Source: Alphaproteobacteria bacterium
Lineage (GTDB): Bacteria; Pseudomonadota; Alphaproteobacteria; Rhodobacterales; Rhodobacteraceae
DNA: 22,746 bases
Assembly: GCA_024277955.1 (NCBI GenBank)
Contig: JAJRUE010000220.1
Coordinates: forward strand, 1 to 22,746
Reading direction: 5' to 3'
In this document: one piece after another, positions 1-8,801 of the stretch
Layout: every line of letters starts with the position of its first letter
Numbering within the stretch: the first letter of the stretch is position 1
Position numbers and translations under genes: made by a program
Notes under the pieces: model-generated
Told to the model about the DNA's origin: nothing
The model's database searches: none
Seen by the model: the letters and a program-made list of their open reading frames with translations, nothing else

Positions 1-2016
<2,016 letters not shown>

Positions 2017-2100
2017 CGGGGTATCCTCCATCGGTTCGGGGCACGTGGCTTGCCCTGCTATTGCCGCAGCCGGGGCGGCGTTGCAAGGTGCTTGGCGAGT

Positions 2101-2121
2101 TGGTATACCATTGTGCACAAT
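2101..2121. promoter_or_regulatory. Two abutting palindromes, candidate operator between acnA and DUF1223 gene
   Basis: The spacer between the divergent starts (2017-2233) holds the perfect palindrome TGGTATACCA (2101-2110). It shares its last A with a second perfect palindrome, ATTGTGCACAAT (2110-2121). TGGTATACCA resembles operators bound by FadR-type GntR repressors, which is family knowledge. The site lies 85 bp from the acnA start and about 113 bp from the DUF1223 start, so it could act on either gene. No regulator gene is nearby. That it is an operator is inference. Confidence 0.45.
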
Positions 2122-2233
2122 ATATCCAGCCCGGTTTTTGTGCCACGATGACAAATTCTCGCAAAGGCTTGATTGGCAGTTGCCCGGCGGCTGGTCTAAA
2201 ACGCATCGAGGGCGCTACTTGATCGGATGACCA

Positions 2234-2935
2234 ATGCACAGACTCCTTGCCGCAATTCTGGTTTTCGTGGCCACCGGGGCAGGGGCGCCAGCGATGGCCC
2301 AGTCCAATCCGGTGGTCGTGGAACTCTACACCTCGCAGGGGTGTTCATCCTGCCCGCCGGCGGATGAGTTGCTGGCCAAGCTGACCGACCGCGAAGCGGT
2401 GATCCCGCTGGCGCTGCATGTGGACTACTGGGATTACATCGGCTGGAAGGATATTTTCGGCAAGCCCGCCCATACCGCGCGCCAAAAGGCCTATGCCCGC
2501 AGCGCCGGGCGGCGGATGATCTACACGCCGCAGATGATCATCGGCGGGGTGGCGGATGTGGTCGGCAACAAGCCGATGGACGTGCTGGACGAGATCGCCG
2601 AAGCGCGCAAACGCCAGTCCGGCGTGCGGCTTGATGCGGGGCGCAAGGGGGGGCGGCTGGTGATCAGCGCCACCGCCGATCACAGTTGGCCCGACGGGCT
2701 GAGCGTGCAGCTGGTGCGCTACCAGCCCTCGCAGGTGGTCAAGATTACCAGCGGCGAAAATGCTGGAATGACAATGACTTACACCAATATAGTCACCGAC
2801 TGGCGAGAGATCGGCACCTGGGACGGCGCCAGCAAGCTCAGCCTGTCGGCGCCGCTCAAGGGCAGCCAGCCGGCGGTGGTGATCATCCAGGAACCGGGAC
2901 CGGGGCAGATCGTCGCCGCAGTCCGGCTGCGTTAG
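2234..2935 (+). CDS. Exported DUF1223 family protein with thioredoxin-like CxxC motif
   Basis: The 233-residue product matches the DUF1223 family of secreted thioredoxin-fold proteins. The N-terminus is a signal peptide (MHRLLAAILVFVATGAGAPAMA, written here as residues 1-22), with likely cleavage after AMA, so it should act in the periplasm. The mature part opens with VVVELYTSQGCSSCPPAD. Cys37 and Cys40 form a CSSC pair where thioredoxins carry their redox-active CxxC. VDYWDYIGWKD and TPQMIIGG are further family motifs. Substrate and physiological role are not known for the family, so a redox function is inference. The start is the first in-frame ATG after the divergent promoter region; its ribosome binding site is weak (GGATGA). 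Lying next to acnA may reflect only a shared promoter region. Confidence 0.88.
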   Translation: MHRLLAAILVFVATGAGAPAMAQSNPVVVELYTSQGCSSCPPADELLAKLTDREAVIPLALHVDYWDYIGWKDIFGKPAHTARQKAYARSAGRRMIYTPQMIIGGVADVVGNKPMDVLDEIAEARKRQSGVRLDAGRKGGRLVISATADHSWPDGLSVQLVRYQPSQVVKITSGENAGMTMTYTNIVTDWREIGTWDGASKLSLSAPLKGSQPAVVIIQEPGPGQIVAAVRLR

Positions 2936-3124
2936 GGCCTCTTTCAACTCCAGGCGATAACGACAGGAACAAGGCCCGGGCATGCGCCCGCCCGCCCCCC
3001 GTCGCACGTCAGGTGCGCTTCCAGCGCAACGGCGGGCGCGCCCTGGTGTGGCAAGGGCAAGCATCTGGCCGGCGCCGAGATGGGATCGGGCGACGAAACC
3101 GCGCGCGCGGCCGCGCAAAGGCGC

Positions 3125-4009
3125 TCAGTCCGGCAGTTTCCAGCGGCGGTGCACCCAGAACCACTGTTCGGGATGGTCGGCGATGCGCGCCTCCAGACTG
3201 GCGTTCAGCGCGCGCGTCATGGTTTCGGCGTCGCTTGGCGGCACCGGCGCTTCGAAACAGATGTCGAAATCCAGCCCGTTTTCCCGCCGCGTCGCGTAAA
3301 ACGGGATCAGCGCCGCATCGTAGCGCAACGCCAGCTGCGCCGCCGAGGTCGCCGTGGCGGCGGGCTTGCGCAGAAACGGCAGCGGCACGCCCTCGATCAC
3401 ATGCTGGTCGAACAGCAGCACCAGCAGCCCGCCGGCGCGCAGATGCCGCACGAACCCGGCGGTGCCGCGCGGACCCTGTTCGAACACCGGGCCGCCAAAG
3501 GCGTGCATGGTGCGCGAATAATGTTCGTTGAAGAACTTGTTTCGGGCCGGGCGATACAGCCCGCCAACGTTGTATCCGCGGCTGACCAGGGCGGCGCGCG
3601 CGGCCTCGTAATTCCCGAAATGGCCGCTGACCAGGATCACCGGTCGCCCGGTTTCGCGCGCCTCTTCGATCACCGCCACCCCGTCGCCGGCGATCGGGGT
3701 GCGGGCCATCCGGCGCAGCAGATCGCGGGTCGAGTAGTTCTCGATCAGCGTGCGGCCCATGTTGTCGGCGACCCCGCGGGCGATCTCGCGGCGGCGTTCG
3801 GGCGTCATGTCGGGATAGATCTTTTGCAGATTGTCCTGGGCGCGGCGGTCGTAGCGGCCCAGCGGCGCGAAGACCCTGCGCATCACCCAGCCGGTCGCCG
3901 GCACCCGCCAGCGGTAGGGCAGCATCAGCATCGAGCCGATGAAGGCGCGCAGCACCAGGTCGATCAACCTGTCTGCCAGAGAATCGCCAGTGTTTCGCTC
4001 TGCGCGCAT
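3125..4009 (-). CDS. Lipid A biosynthesis-type lauroyl/lysophospholipid acyltransferase (LpxL/HtrB/MsbB family)
   Basis: The 294-residue product belongs to the LpxL/MsbB (LABLAT) acyltransferases, inner-membrane enzymes that add secondary acyl chains to lipid A or related lipids. The catalytic HX4E motif is His130-Glu135 in SGHFGNYEAA. A hydrophobic N-terminal segment (about residues 13-32, LIDLVLRAFIGSMLMLPYR) would anchor it, and MGRTLIENYSTRDL and VLLFDQHVIEGVPLPFLRKP are typical family blocks. The ATG at 4009 was chosen because upstream codons look like translated repeat, not protein, and relatives start at about this point. The ribosome binding site is poor. Upstream lies repeat copy C (4121-4300), so any promoter lies within about 110 bp or inside the repeat. 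The exact acceptor and acyl chain cannot be read from sequence. Confidence 0.9.
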   Translation of the reverse strand: MRAERNTGDSLADRLIDLVLRAFIGSMLMLPYRWRVPATGWVMRRVFAPLGRYDRRAQDNLQKIYPDMTPERRREIARGVADNMGRTLIENYSTRDLLRRMARTPIAGDGVAVIEEARETGRPVILVSGHFGNYEAARAALVSRGYNVGGLYRPARNKFFNEHYSRTMHAFGGPVFEQGPRGTAGFVRHLRAGGLLVLLFDQHVIEGVPLPFLRKPAATATSAAQLALRYDAALIPFYATRRENGLDFDICFEAPVPPSDAETMTRALNASLEARIADHPEQWFWVHRRWKLPD

Positions 4010-4120
4010 CGGGCCCCGGTCCAAGCGGCGCGCGCCCCGGGGGGCGCATCTGCCGTGCTGGTCATTGACGACATGACATAAAGCGCCCGGCGGGTGACCA
4101 CAAGCCGGGCCGAGACCTGG

Positions 4121-4300
4121 GGCCAGAACCCGACCAACCTGCGCCGCCGGTTTGGCAGAGGTGCGTTCTGGCCAGACGCTGGGCCGCAGGAATAGTGGTT
4201 GTATTTCAAAGGCCTGTAACGCAGTCGGCACGAGCCGCCTGAAAGGGGAAGCGCCCTTGTCTTCCGCGCCCCGAAGCTCTGCGATCGCGCGCCTTTCGTG
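4121..4300 (-). repeat. Dispersed repeat family 1, copy C
   Basis: Read on the minus strand, this segment aligns by eye with 5213-5448 and 11151-11325. Shared blocks, in order, are CACGAAAGGCGCG (4288-4300), ACTGCGTTACAGGCCTTTGAAA (about 4204-4225), ACTATTCCTGCGG and AAACCGGCGGCGCAGG, then GGGTTCTGGCC at 4121. The best-conserved core is 4121-4226. The copies lie in both orientations and only in spacers. The alignment is direct observation; origin and function are unknown. Confidence 0.8.
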
Positions 4301-4360
4301 TGGTCGGGGCAGGATTGATGGGCGCGTGCCGGGGCCGCAAGGCAAATGAAGACCGACCCT

Positions 4361-4493
4361 AGTCACCTGAATCTGAAGTTCGCATCATTCAATGATAAAC
4401 CCCGGATCGCTCCGCGATCCGGTTCGCGCCCGACCCCGCCCCCCCCCCCCAGGGCGGGCGCGAATTGTTCTGACGTTTCAACGCGTTGCGACG
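4361..4493 (+). repeat. Dispersed repeat family 2, copy D1 (double hairpin)
   Basis: This copy matches 13798-13926. It opens with AGTCACCTGAATC and carries two adjacent perfect hairpins. Hairpin 1 is CCGGATCGC/GCGATCCGG (4402-4410/4414-4422) with a 3-nt loop. Hairpin 2 is TTCGCGCCCG/CGGGCGCGAA (4423-4432/4455-4464), with a loop that includes 12 consecutive C (4439-4450). The stems are identical in the two copies while loops and flanks differ, which suggests selection on structure. It sits just beyond the 3' end of the truncated esterase and could act as a transcription stop. Confidence 0.8.
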
Positions 4494-4501
4494 TTTCTAT
4501 T

Positions 4502-5044
4502 TCATTCAACACGCGTGAGATACGGCACCGCGCCCGCTGAATGCCCCATCAACCATATCTCGCGGTTGTTGCCGCCGAAACGCGCGATGTTGCGGGCAAT
4601 CCAGCCCAGCGTCCGGTCGATGTCCTCCAGCTGGTCTTCGACGCGAACCCTTGGCGCCAGCCGGTAATCCACCGACACAAACACCATGCCCAGCCCGTTG
4701 AAATGCGCCGGTTTGGCGTGGACCGCGCGTTTGTTCCCCGCGACCCAGGCGCCGCCGTGGACATAGACCATCACCGGCGCGTCGCGCAGGCCCGGCGGCG
4801 CGTAGATGTCCAGCGACGGGCTGGCGCCGCCAAGATCGGCGCGGTAGGGCCGGGTGGCGGTCGGTTGGGCCGATGGGCTGCCCGCCAGCGCGGGTTGCGC
4901 CACCGCAAACAGGCCAAGCAGCAGGGCGGCGATGCGCCCCAGTCGGGCCATGACGCCGGCACGGGGCAGGGCTGCCCGGCGGGGCGCTTTCTCGGTCGGG
5001 TCGACGGCGGTCGGTCTGGGGGCGATTGCGATGTCGTCTGTCAT
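4502..5044 (-). pseudogene. Truncated alpha/beta-hydrolase (HSL-type esterase), C-terminal half missing
   Basis: The 180-residue remnant has the N-terminal half of an exported esterase of the hormone-sensitive-lipase type. A hydrophobic signal-like segment (about residues 32-54) is followed by DIYAPPG, the oxyanion motif YVHGGAW (residues 94-100), VDYRLAP (125-131) and the nucleophile elbow GHSAG with Ser169. Just after GHSAGA the sequence leaves the family pattern (VPYLTRVE, then TGA). Family members usually continue for about 100 more residues, which supply the Asp and His of the triad; none are present. The ATG at 5044 has AAAGGA upstream; an internal ATG at 4951 would start at the signal segment but lacks a ribosome binding site. 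The break lies nine bases from repeat copy D1. An active enzyme is unlikely. Confidence 0.8.
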
Positions 5045-5673
5045 GGCCGGTCCATCCTTTCCTGCGCGATATGCCCGCCGCGCCCCCAAGGCGGGGCGGC
5101 GGGCCTGTTGTCAGATTGAACGACCGCGCGGGCAATTCCCGTCGTGCGCCTTGCGAGCCGACCCCATCACCGCGCAGCCCCGGGGCCAGAAACCATTACT
5201 CCAGCGCCACCAGCACGAAAGGCGCGAGATATTGGCGGTTCGGGGCGCGCGCGGGCAAGCGAGGTTCCGCCGTCTGAGCGGCCTGCGCCGCAAAGATGAA
5301 GCGCCTTTCGTGCCCTTTGGGTTTGGCGGATTGCCGCCCTCACTGCGTGACAGGCCCTTGAAACAGATCTACTATTCCCGCGGTTCTGCGCCTTGTCAGC
5401 CCGGAAACCCGCAAAAACCGGCGGCGCAGGATTGGTGGCTTCTGACCTTGGCCCAGCGGATTTCTGCACGGCCAAGGCGCCAGCCCGCCGGAATGGCCGG
5501 CCTACGTCGAGCCGGGTCAAAACGTTCACAGCAACCCCCGCAATATCCGGGGGGCACGCCGGCCGGCCTGCCCCGGTGCATCGACCGGCCCGGCAAGACA
5601 CGCGGCATGAAAAGCGCCATGTAAGGCCTTGGCATCAAGACTTTTTCGGCGGGCAGGCGGATGTGTTCCGCCC
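5045..5673. other. Gene-free stretch between truncated esterase and fliG-like gene
   Basis: No credible gene is seen in these 629 bases. Contents are a strong GC hairpin (5073-5104, outer stem GCCCGCCGC/GCGGCGGGC) just upstream of the esterase remnant, repeat family 1 copy A (5213-5448), and a small hairpin CCCCCG/CGGGGG (5535-5540/5548-5553). The last lies beyond the 3' end of the fliG-like gene but has no clear T-run. Confidence 0.65.
5213..5448 (+). repeat. Dispersed repeat family 1, copy A
   Basis: This copy aligns with B (11151-11325) over its last 180 bp. Shared stretches include GCGCCTTTCGTGCCC-like, ACTGCGTGACAGGCCCTTG, AAACAGA, ACCGGCGGCGCAGG and TTCTGACC. It shares CACGAAAGGCGCG and the core with copy C. 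It also contains a perfect 13-bp inverted repeat, GCACGAAAGGCGC (5213-5225) and GCGCCTTTCGTGC (5301-5313). A TGA interrupts the frame that is open in the other two copies, so the element is not coding as a family. Confidence 0.8.
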
Positions 5674-6774
5674 CTAGTCCTCCTCCTCTTCTTCGGGTTG
5701 CACCAGGGTGATCTCGCCCGCGTCCACCAGTTCGCGGATCGCGATCACCACAGCGGTCATCGCCGCTTCGGCGTCCTTGAGCTTCACCTTGCCGAGTTCG
5801 GCGATTTCCTCGCGCAGCGATTCGGCCATCCGCTTGGACATGTTCGACAGGATGAATTCTGCGGTCGCGGCATCCTTGTCCCTGGCCCCGGCCAGCGCCA
5901 TGACCAGCTGGGCGGGGTCGACCGCGCGGGTGACCTTGGCGATGTCGGTGGCGCTGATGCGGTCGGGCACGTCGGCAAAGGTGAAAATCGCGTTGCGCAC
6001 CTGGCTGGCGAATTCCGCGTCGGTCTCTTCCAGCCCGTTCAGCACCTCGTCGCGCGTCGCCGCCGGCGAAAAGTTGAGGATCGCCCCGACCCGTTCCACC
6101 GGGTCTTCGTCGAACTCGCGTTCCGGCTGGTGTTCCAGCTGTTCGGCCAGCGAATGGCCGATCCTCTGCACCACCGCCGGCGAGATATCGGCCGTCAGCG
6201 ACACCGCATAGGCGATCCGGCGCGCCCGTTCGCCGGGCATCCGGCCCAGCAGTTGCGCCGCGTCGGTGACCTTGAGCTTGGACAGAACCACCGCGCCCAC
6301 CTCGGTGCTTTCCTTTTCCAGCAGCCCCAGCAAGATGTCGTGGTCCAGCTCGCGGATGCGTTTCCAGGGGTCGGGGATCGCCGCAAGCCCGGCCTGCTTG
6401 CGCATCTTGGTGGTCAGTTTCGGGCTGATCCGCCCTTCCATCATCTTCAGCGCGTCTTCCACGGCGGTCGGAAATTTGAGGCCGCTGCTGTGGAACGCGC
6501 CCAGGAATTCCTCGACCACGGCATACATGGTGGCTTCGTCGATGCGCTGCAGGATCGACATCTGCCAGACCAGATCGGCCTGCACCTTTTCGGGCAGGTC
6601 TGTCAGGGTGAATTCCGCCCCTTCGGCCAGCAGCAGGCGCACGATGATCGCCGCCTTCTGCCGCCCGTTCAGCCGCATCGTCGCGCCGCCGCCGCCGACA
6701 TCGTCCTGCGCCTCGGGTTGCGCAGCATCGATGGACCCGGTCATCGGCGGGGACATGGTCAGGGCTGTGGACAC
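5674..6774 (-). CDS. fliG: FliG-like flagellar motor switch protein
   Basis: The 366-residue product has the FliG layout: an N-terminal domain (about residues 25-115, MRLNGRQKAAIIVRLL), a middle domain, and the torque domain at the C-terminus. The torque region reads ILSNMSKRMAESLREEIAEL and keeps the Arg and two acidic residues that contact the stator in other FliGs. It is followed by KVKLKDAEAAMTAVVIAIRELVDAGEI and an acidic tail. FliG links the rotor to the MS ring and switches rotation. The EHPQ motif normally found in the middle domain is not seen; the matching region reads LLEKESTEVG. I chose the GTG at 6774 because a perfect AGGAGG lies five bases upstream; ATGs at 6756 and 6744 lack one. 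It follows purB by 75 bp and no other flagellar gene is in the window. Confidence 0.87.
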   Translation of the reverse strand: MSTALTMSPPMTGSIDAAQPEAQDDVGGGGATMRLNGRQKAAIIVRLLLAEGAEFTLTDLPEKVQADLVWQMSILQRIDEATMYAVVEEFLGAFHSSGLKFPTAVEDALKMMEGRISPKLTTKMRKQAGLAAIPDPWKRIRELDHDILLGLLEKESTEVGAVVLSKLKVTDAAQLLGRMPGERARRIAYAVSLTADISPAVVQRIGHSLAEQLEHQPEREFDEDPVERVGAILNFSPAATRDEVLNGLEETDAEFASQVRNAIFTFADVPDRISATDIAKVTRAVDPAQLVMALAGARDKDAATAEFILSNMSKRMAESLREEIAELGKVKLKDAEAAMTAVVIAIRELVDAGEITLVQPEEEEED

Positions 6775-6816
6775 GCAAACCTCCTGCAACGCTCGGTTCT
6801 GTCAAGCTTGCAGAGA

Positions 6817-6824
6817 ACGGTTAA
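6817..6824 (-). promoter_or_regulatory. Candidate CtrA half-site upstream of fliG-like gene
   Basis: On the minus strand the purB-fliG spacer contains TTAACCGT, one mismatch from the 8-base TTAACCAT half-site bound by CtrA. CtrA controls flagellar genes in Rhodobacterales. The site is 43 bp upstream of the fliG start. A single short match is weak evidence. Confidence 0.25.
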
Positions 6825-6849
6825 CGATGGCCTACCAAATCCGGTCTTT

Positions 6850-8151
6850 CTACTTGAAAACCCGCTTGAAAATCGTGTCCACGTGTTTGGTGTGATAGCC
6901 GAGGTCGAATTTCTCTTCGATCTCTTCGGGCGACAGCGCCGCAGTTACGTCGGGATCGGCCAGAAGTTCGGTCTTGAAGTCTTTGCCCTGTTCCCAGACC
7001 TTCATCGCGTTGCGCTGCACCAGGCGATAGGCATCTTCGCGGCTGACGCCCTTTTGGGTCAGCGCCAGCAGCACCCGCTGCGAATGGATCAACCCGCGAA
7101 ACTTGTTCATGTTGGCCAGCATGTTGTCGGGGTAGATCACCAGCTTGTCCACCAGCCCGGTGAGGCGCGCCAGCGCGAAATCTAGCGTGATCGTGGCATC
7201 CGGGCCAATGTTGCGTTCGACCGAGCTGTGCGAGATGTCGCGTTCGTGCCAGAGCGCCACGTTTTCCATCGCCGGCACCACCGCCATGCGCACCAGCCGC
7301 GCGAGCCCGGTGAGGTTTTCGCTGAGCACCGGGTTGCGCTTGTGCGGCATGGCGCTGCTGCCCTTCTGGCCCTTGGAAAAGAATTCTTCGGCCTCGAGCA
7401 CCTCGGTGCGCTGCATGTGGCGGATCTCGATGGCGATATTTTCGATCGAGCTGGCAACGACGCCAAGGGCCGCGAAAAACGCCGCGTGGCGGTCGCGCGG
7501 GATAACTTGCGTGCTGATCGGCTCGGGCTCCAGGCCCAGCTGCTTGCAGATGTGTTCCTCGACCGCCGGGTCGATGTTGGCAAAGGTGCCGACGGCGCCC
7601 GAGATCGCGCCGGTGGCGATTTCCTTGCGCGCCTTTTTGAGGCGGTTCAGGTTGCGGTCCATCTCGGCATAAAAGCGCGCGAACGTCAGGCCCATGGTGG
7701 TCGGTTCGGCATGGATGCCGTGGGAGCGGCCGATGCGAACCGTGTCCTTGTGTTCGTAGGCGCGGCGCTTGAGCGCTTCAAGAAGCGCCTGTATGTCCTT
7801 GATAAGAATGTCGGAAGCGCGAACCAGCTGGACGTTGAAGCAGGTGTCCAGCACGTCCGAACTGGTCATCCCCTGGTGCACGAAACGCGCCTGGTCATTG
7901 CCGATGATTTCGGCCAGATGGGTGAGAAAGGCGATGACATCGTGCTTGGTGACGGCCTCGATTTCGTCGATGCGGGCGACATCGAAAGTGGCGTCCTTGG
8001 CCTTCCACACGGCGGCGGCGTTTTCCCTGGGGATCACCCCGAGGTCGGCCTGGGCGTCGCAGGCATGCGCCTCGATCTCGTACCAGATGCGGAACTTGGT
8101 TTCGGGCGACCAGATGGCGACCATTTCGGGGCGGGAATAGCGGGGGATCAT
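6850..8151 (-). CDS. purB: Adenylosuccinate lyase
   Basis: PurB removes fumarate from SAICAR and from adenylosuccinate in purine synthesis, in the cytoplasm as a homotetramer. The 433-residue product has the usual length for the short PurB type. The fumarase/aspartase superfamily signature SSAMPHKRNP is at residues 265-274, on the flexible loop that carries the catalytic serine. HQGMTSSDVLDT (about 92-103) and RSHGIHAEPTTMG (142-154), with the general-acid histidine His147, are also present. The ATG at 8151 (MIPRYSRPEM) is preceded by GAAGGTG and matches the family start; upstream in-frame codons are not protein-like. It is divergent from the small exported protein at 8229, with a 77-bp spacer. 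Confidence 0.97.
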   Translation of the reverse strand: MIPRYSRPEMVAIWSPETKFRIWYEIEAHACDAQADLGVIPRENAAAVWKAKDATFDVARIDEIEAVTKHDVIAFLTHLAEIIGNDQARFVHQGMTSSDVLDTCFNVQLVRASDILIKDIQALLEALKRRAYEHKDTVRIGRSHGIHAEPTTMGLTFARFYAEMDRNLNRLKKARKEIATGAISGAVGTFANIDPAVEEHICKQLGLEPEPISTQVIPRDRHAAFFAALGVVASSIENIAIEIRHMQRTEVLEAEEFFSKGQKGSSAMPHKRNPVLSENLTGLARLVRMAVVPAMENVALWHERDISHSSVERNIGPDATITLDFALARLTGLVDKLVIYPDNMLANMNKFRGLIHSQRVLLALTQKGVSREDAYRLVQRNAMKVWEQGKDFKTELLADPDVTAALSPEEIEEKFDLGYHTKHVDTIFKRVFK

Positions 8152-8167
8152 GGGGCACCTTCGTGAA

Positions 8168-8196
8168 TTGCGCAGCGTCACGCGAGGTCATAGACT
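8168..8196 (+). promoter_or_regulatory. Candidate sigma-70 promoter for the small exported protein
   Basis: TTGCGC (8168-8173) and TAGACT (8191-8196) are 17 bp apart, the ideal spacing, on the plus strand between purB and the gene at 8229. Transcription would begin near 8203. That would leave an ATG at 8205 almost leaderless and favours the ATG at 8229 as the start. Confidence 0.4.
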
Positions 8197-8228
8197 GCGC
8201 GGCAATGAACGACAAGCAAAGGTGGGGC

Positions 8229-8573
8229 ATGAGAGTTTTCGCGGTGATATTGGTGCTGATGGGCGCGCTTTGGCCGGCCATGTCGGGCGCTCAGGACTGG
8301 AAGCGGCTGGACGGTGCGCAGATCGAGGCGCTTCTGACCGGGGCCAAGGTGACCTACGGCAGCGCCCGGCAGAACTTCTTTGCCCAGGGGCGCACCCTGT
8401 ATAACGCCGGGCGCGGCGCCTGGGGATACTGGGCGGTGCGGGACGATCAATACTGTTCGCAATGGCCTCCGTCGGAGACCTGGACCTGCTACGAGGTCAC
8501 CGCGAACGGCGACAGCGTGCGCTTCATTGCCGATGGGGTGGTGACGCAGGGCCGGTTGCAACCGGGCGAGTAG
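8229..8573 (+). CDS. Small exported protein of unknown function
   Basis: The 114-residue product begins with a signal peptide (MRVFAVILVLMGALWPAMSG, likely cleaved near residue 20-22). The mature domain of about 90 residues is rich in aromatic residues: DWKRLDGAQIEALLTGAKV, then YNAGRGAWGYWAVRDDQYCSQWP and TWTCYEV. Two cysteines in the mature part (DQYC and TWTC) could form a disulfide in the periplasm. I do not recognise a characterised family, and no function is proposed. The ATG at 8229 has AAAGGTGG upstream; an alternative ATG at 8205 would add eight charged residues before the signal peptide. It converges on the hydrolase-OsmC gene across a spacer holding two REP-like elements. Confidence 0.75.
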   Translation: MRVFAVILVLMGALWPAMSGAQDWKRLDGAQIEALLTGAKVTYGSARQNFFAQGRTLYNAGRGAWGYWAVRDDQYCSQWPPSETWTCYEVTANGDSVRFIADGVVTQGRLQPGE

Positions 8574-8605
8574 TTCGGGCCATCGGGGAGTGTGGCTTTG
8601 GCAGG

Positions 8606-8640
8606 ATGCCTCCGGCGGGGATATTTCTGAAAAGAAGAAA
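8606..8640 (+). repeat. REP-like element E1
   Basis: The segment begins ATGCCTCCGGCGGGGATATT and ends with an A/G-rich AAAAGAAGAAA tail. It lies 33 bp after the stop of the small exported protein. The first 21 bases (8606-8626) are an exact inverted match to 8741-8761. Elements of this form are frequent at gene ends in Rhodobacteraceae genomes, from general knowledge. Confidence 0.75.
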
Positions 8641-8726
8641 GAATTTTAAGATAATTGTCAGCAGATTCCGGGATGGCTGAAAGGTGAGAGTCCTTTGCTT
8701 TGCCAGCCGGGGCGCAGGGCTTGCGA

Positions 8727-8761
8727 CTTCTTCTGTCCGAAAATATCCCCGCCGGAGGCAT
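8727..8761 (-). repeat. REP-like element E2, inverted relative to E1
   Basis: On the minus strand this reads ATGCCTCCGGCGGGGATATT followed by TTCGGACAGAAGAAG. It lies 41 bp beyond the stop of the hydrolase-OsmC gene. E1 and E2 therefore each follow one of the two convergent genes in the same sense as that gene, as a paired terminator or mRNA-end element would. Confidence 0.75.
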
Positions 8762-8801
8762 TGAATCTTTTTTCGCCATTGGCCGGGCCAAGCGCGCGGC
8801 T

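Larger units (their letters stand above)
4010..4501. other. Gene-free stretch carrying two unrelated repeat copies
   Basis: No open frame here has a credible start, ribosome binding site and recognisable protein. The stretch consists of about 110 bp of plain upstream DNA (4010-4120), repeat family 1 copy C on the minus strand (4121-4300), a short linker, and repeat family 2 copy D1 (4361-4493). D1 ends within ten bases of the truncated esterase. Confidence 0.75.

Noticed and set aside
3009..3124. A short reading frame downstream of the acyltransferase
   Set aside because: There is no start or family match; the spacer 2936-3124 shows nothing beyond GC-rich sequence.
5629..7185. Long plus-strand frame across fliG and purB
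   Set aside because: It is antisense to two recognised genes and has shadow composition.
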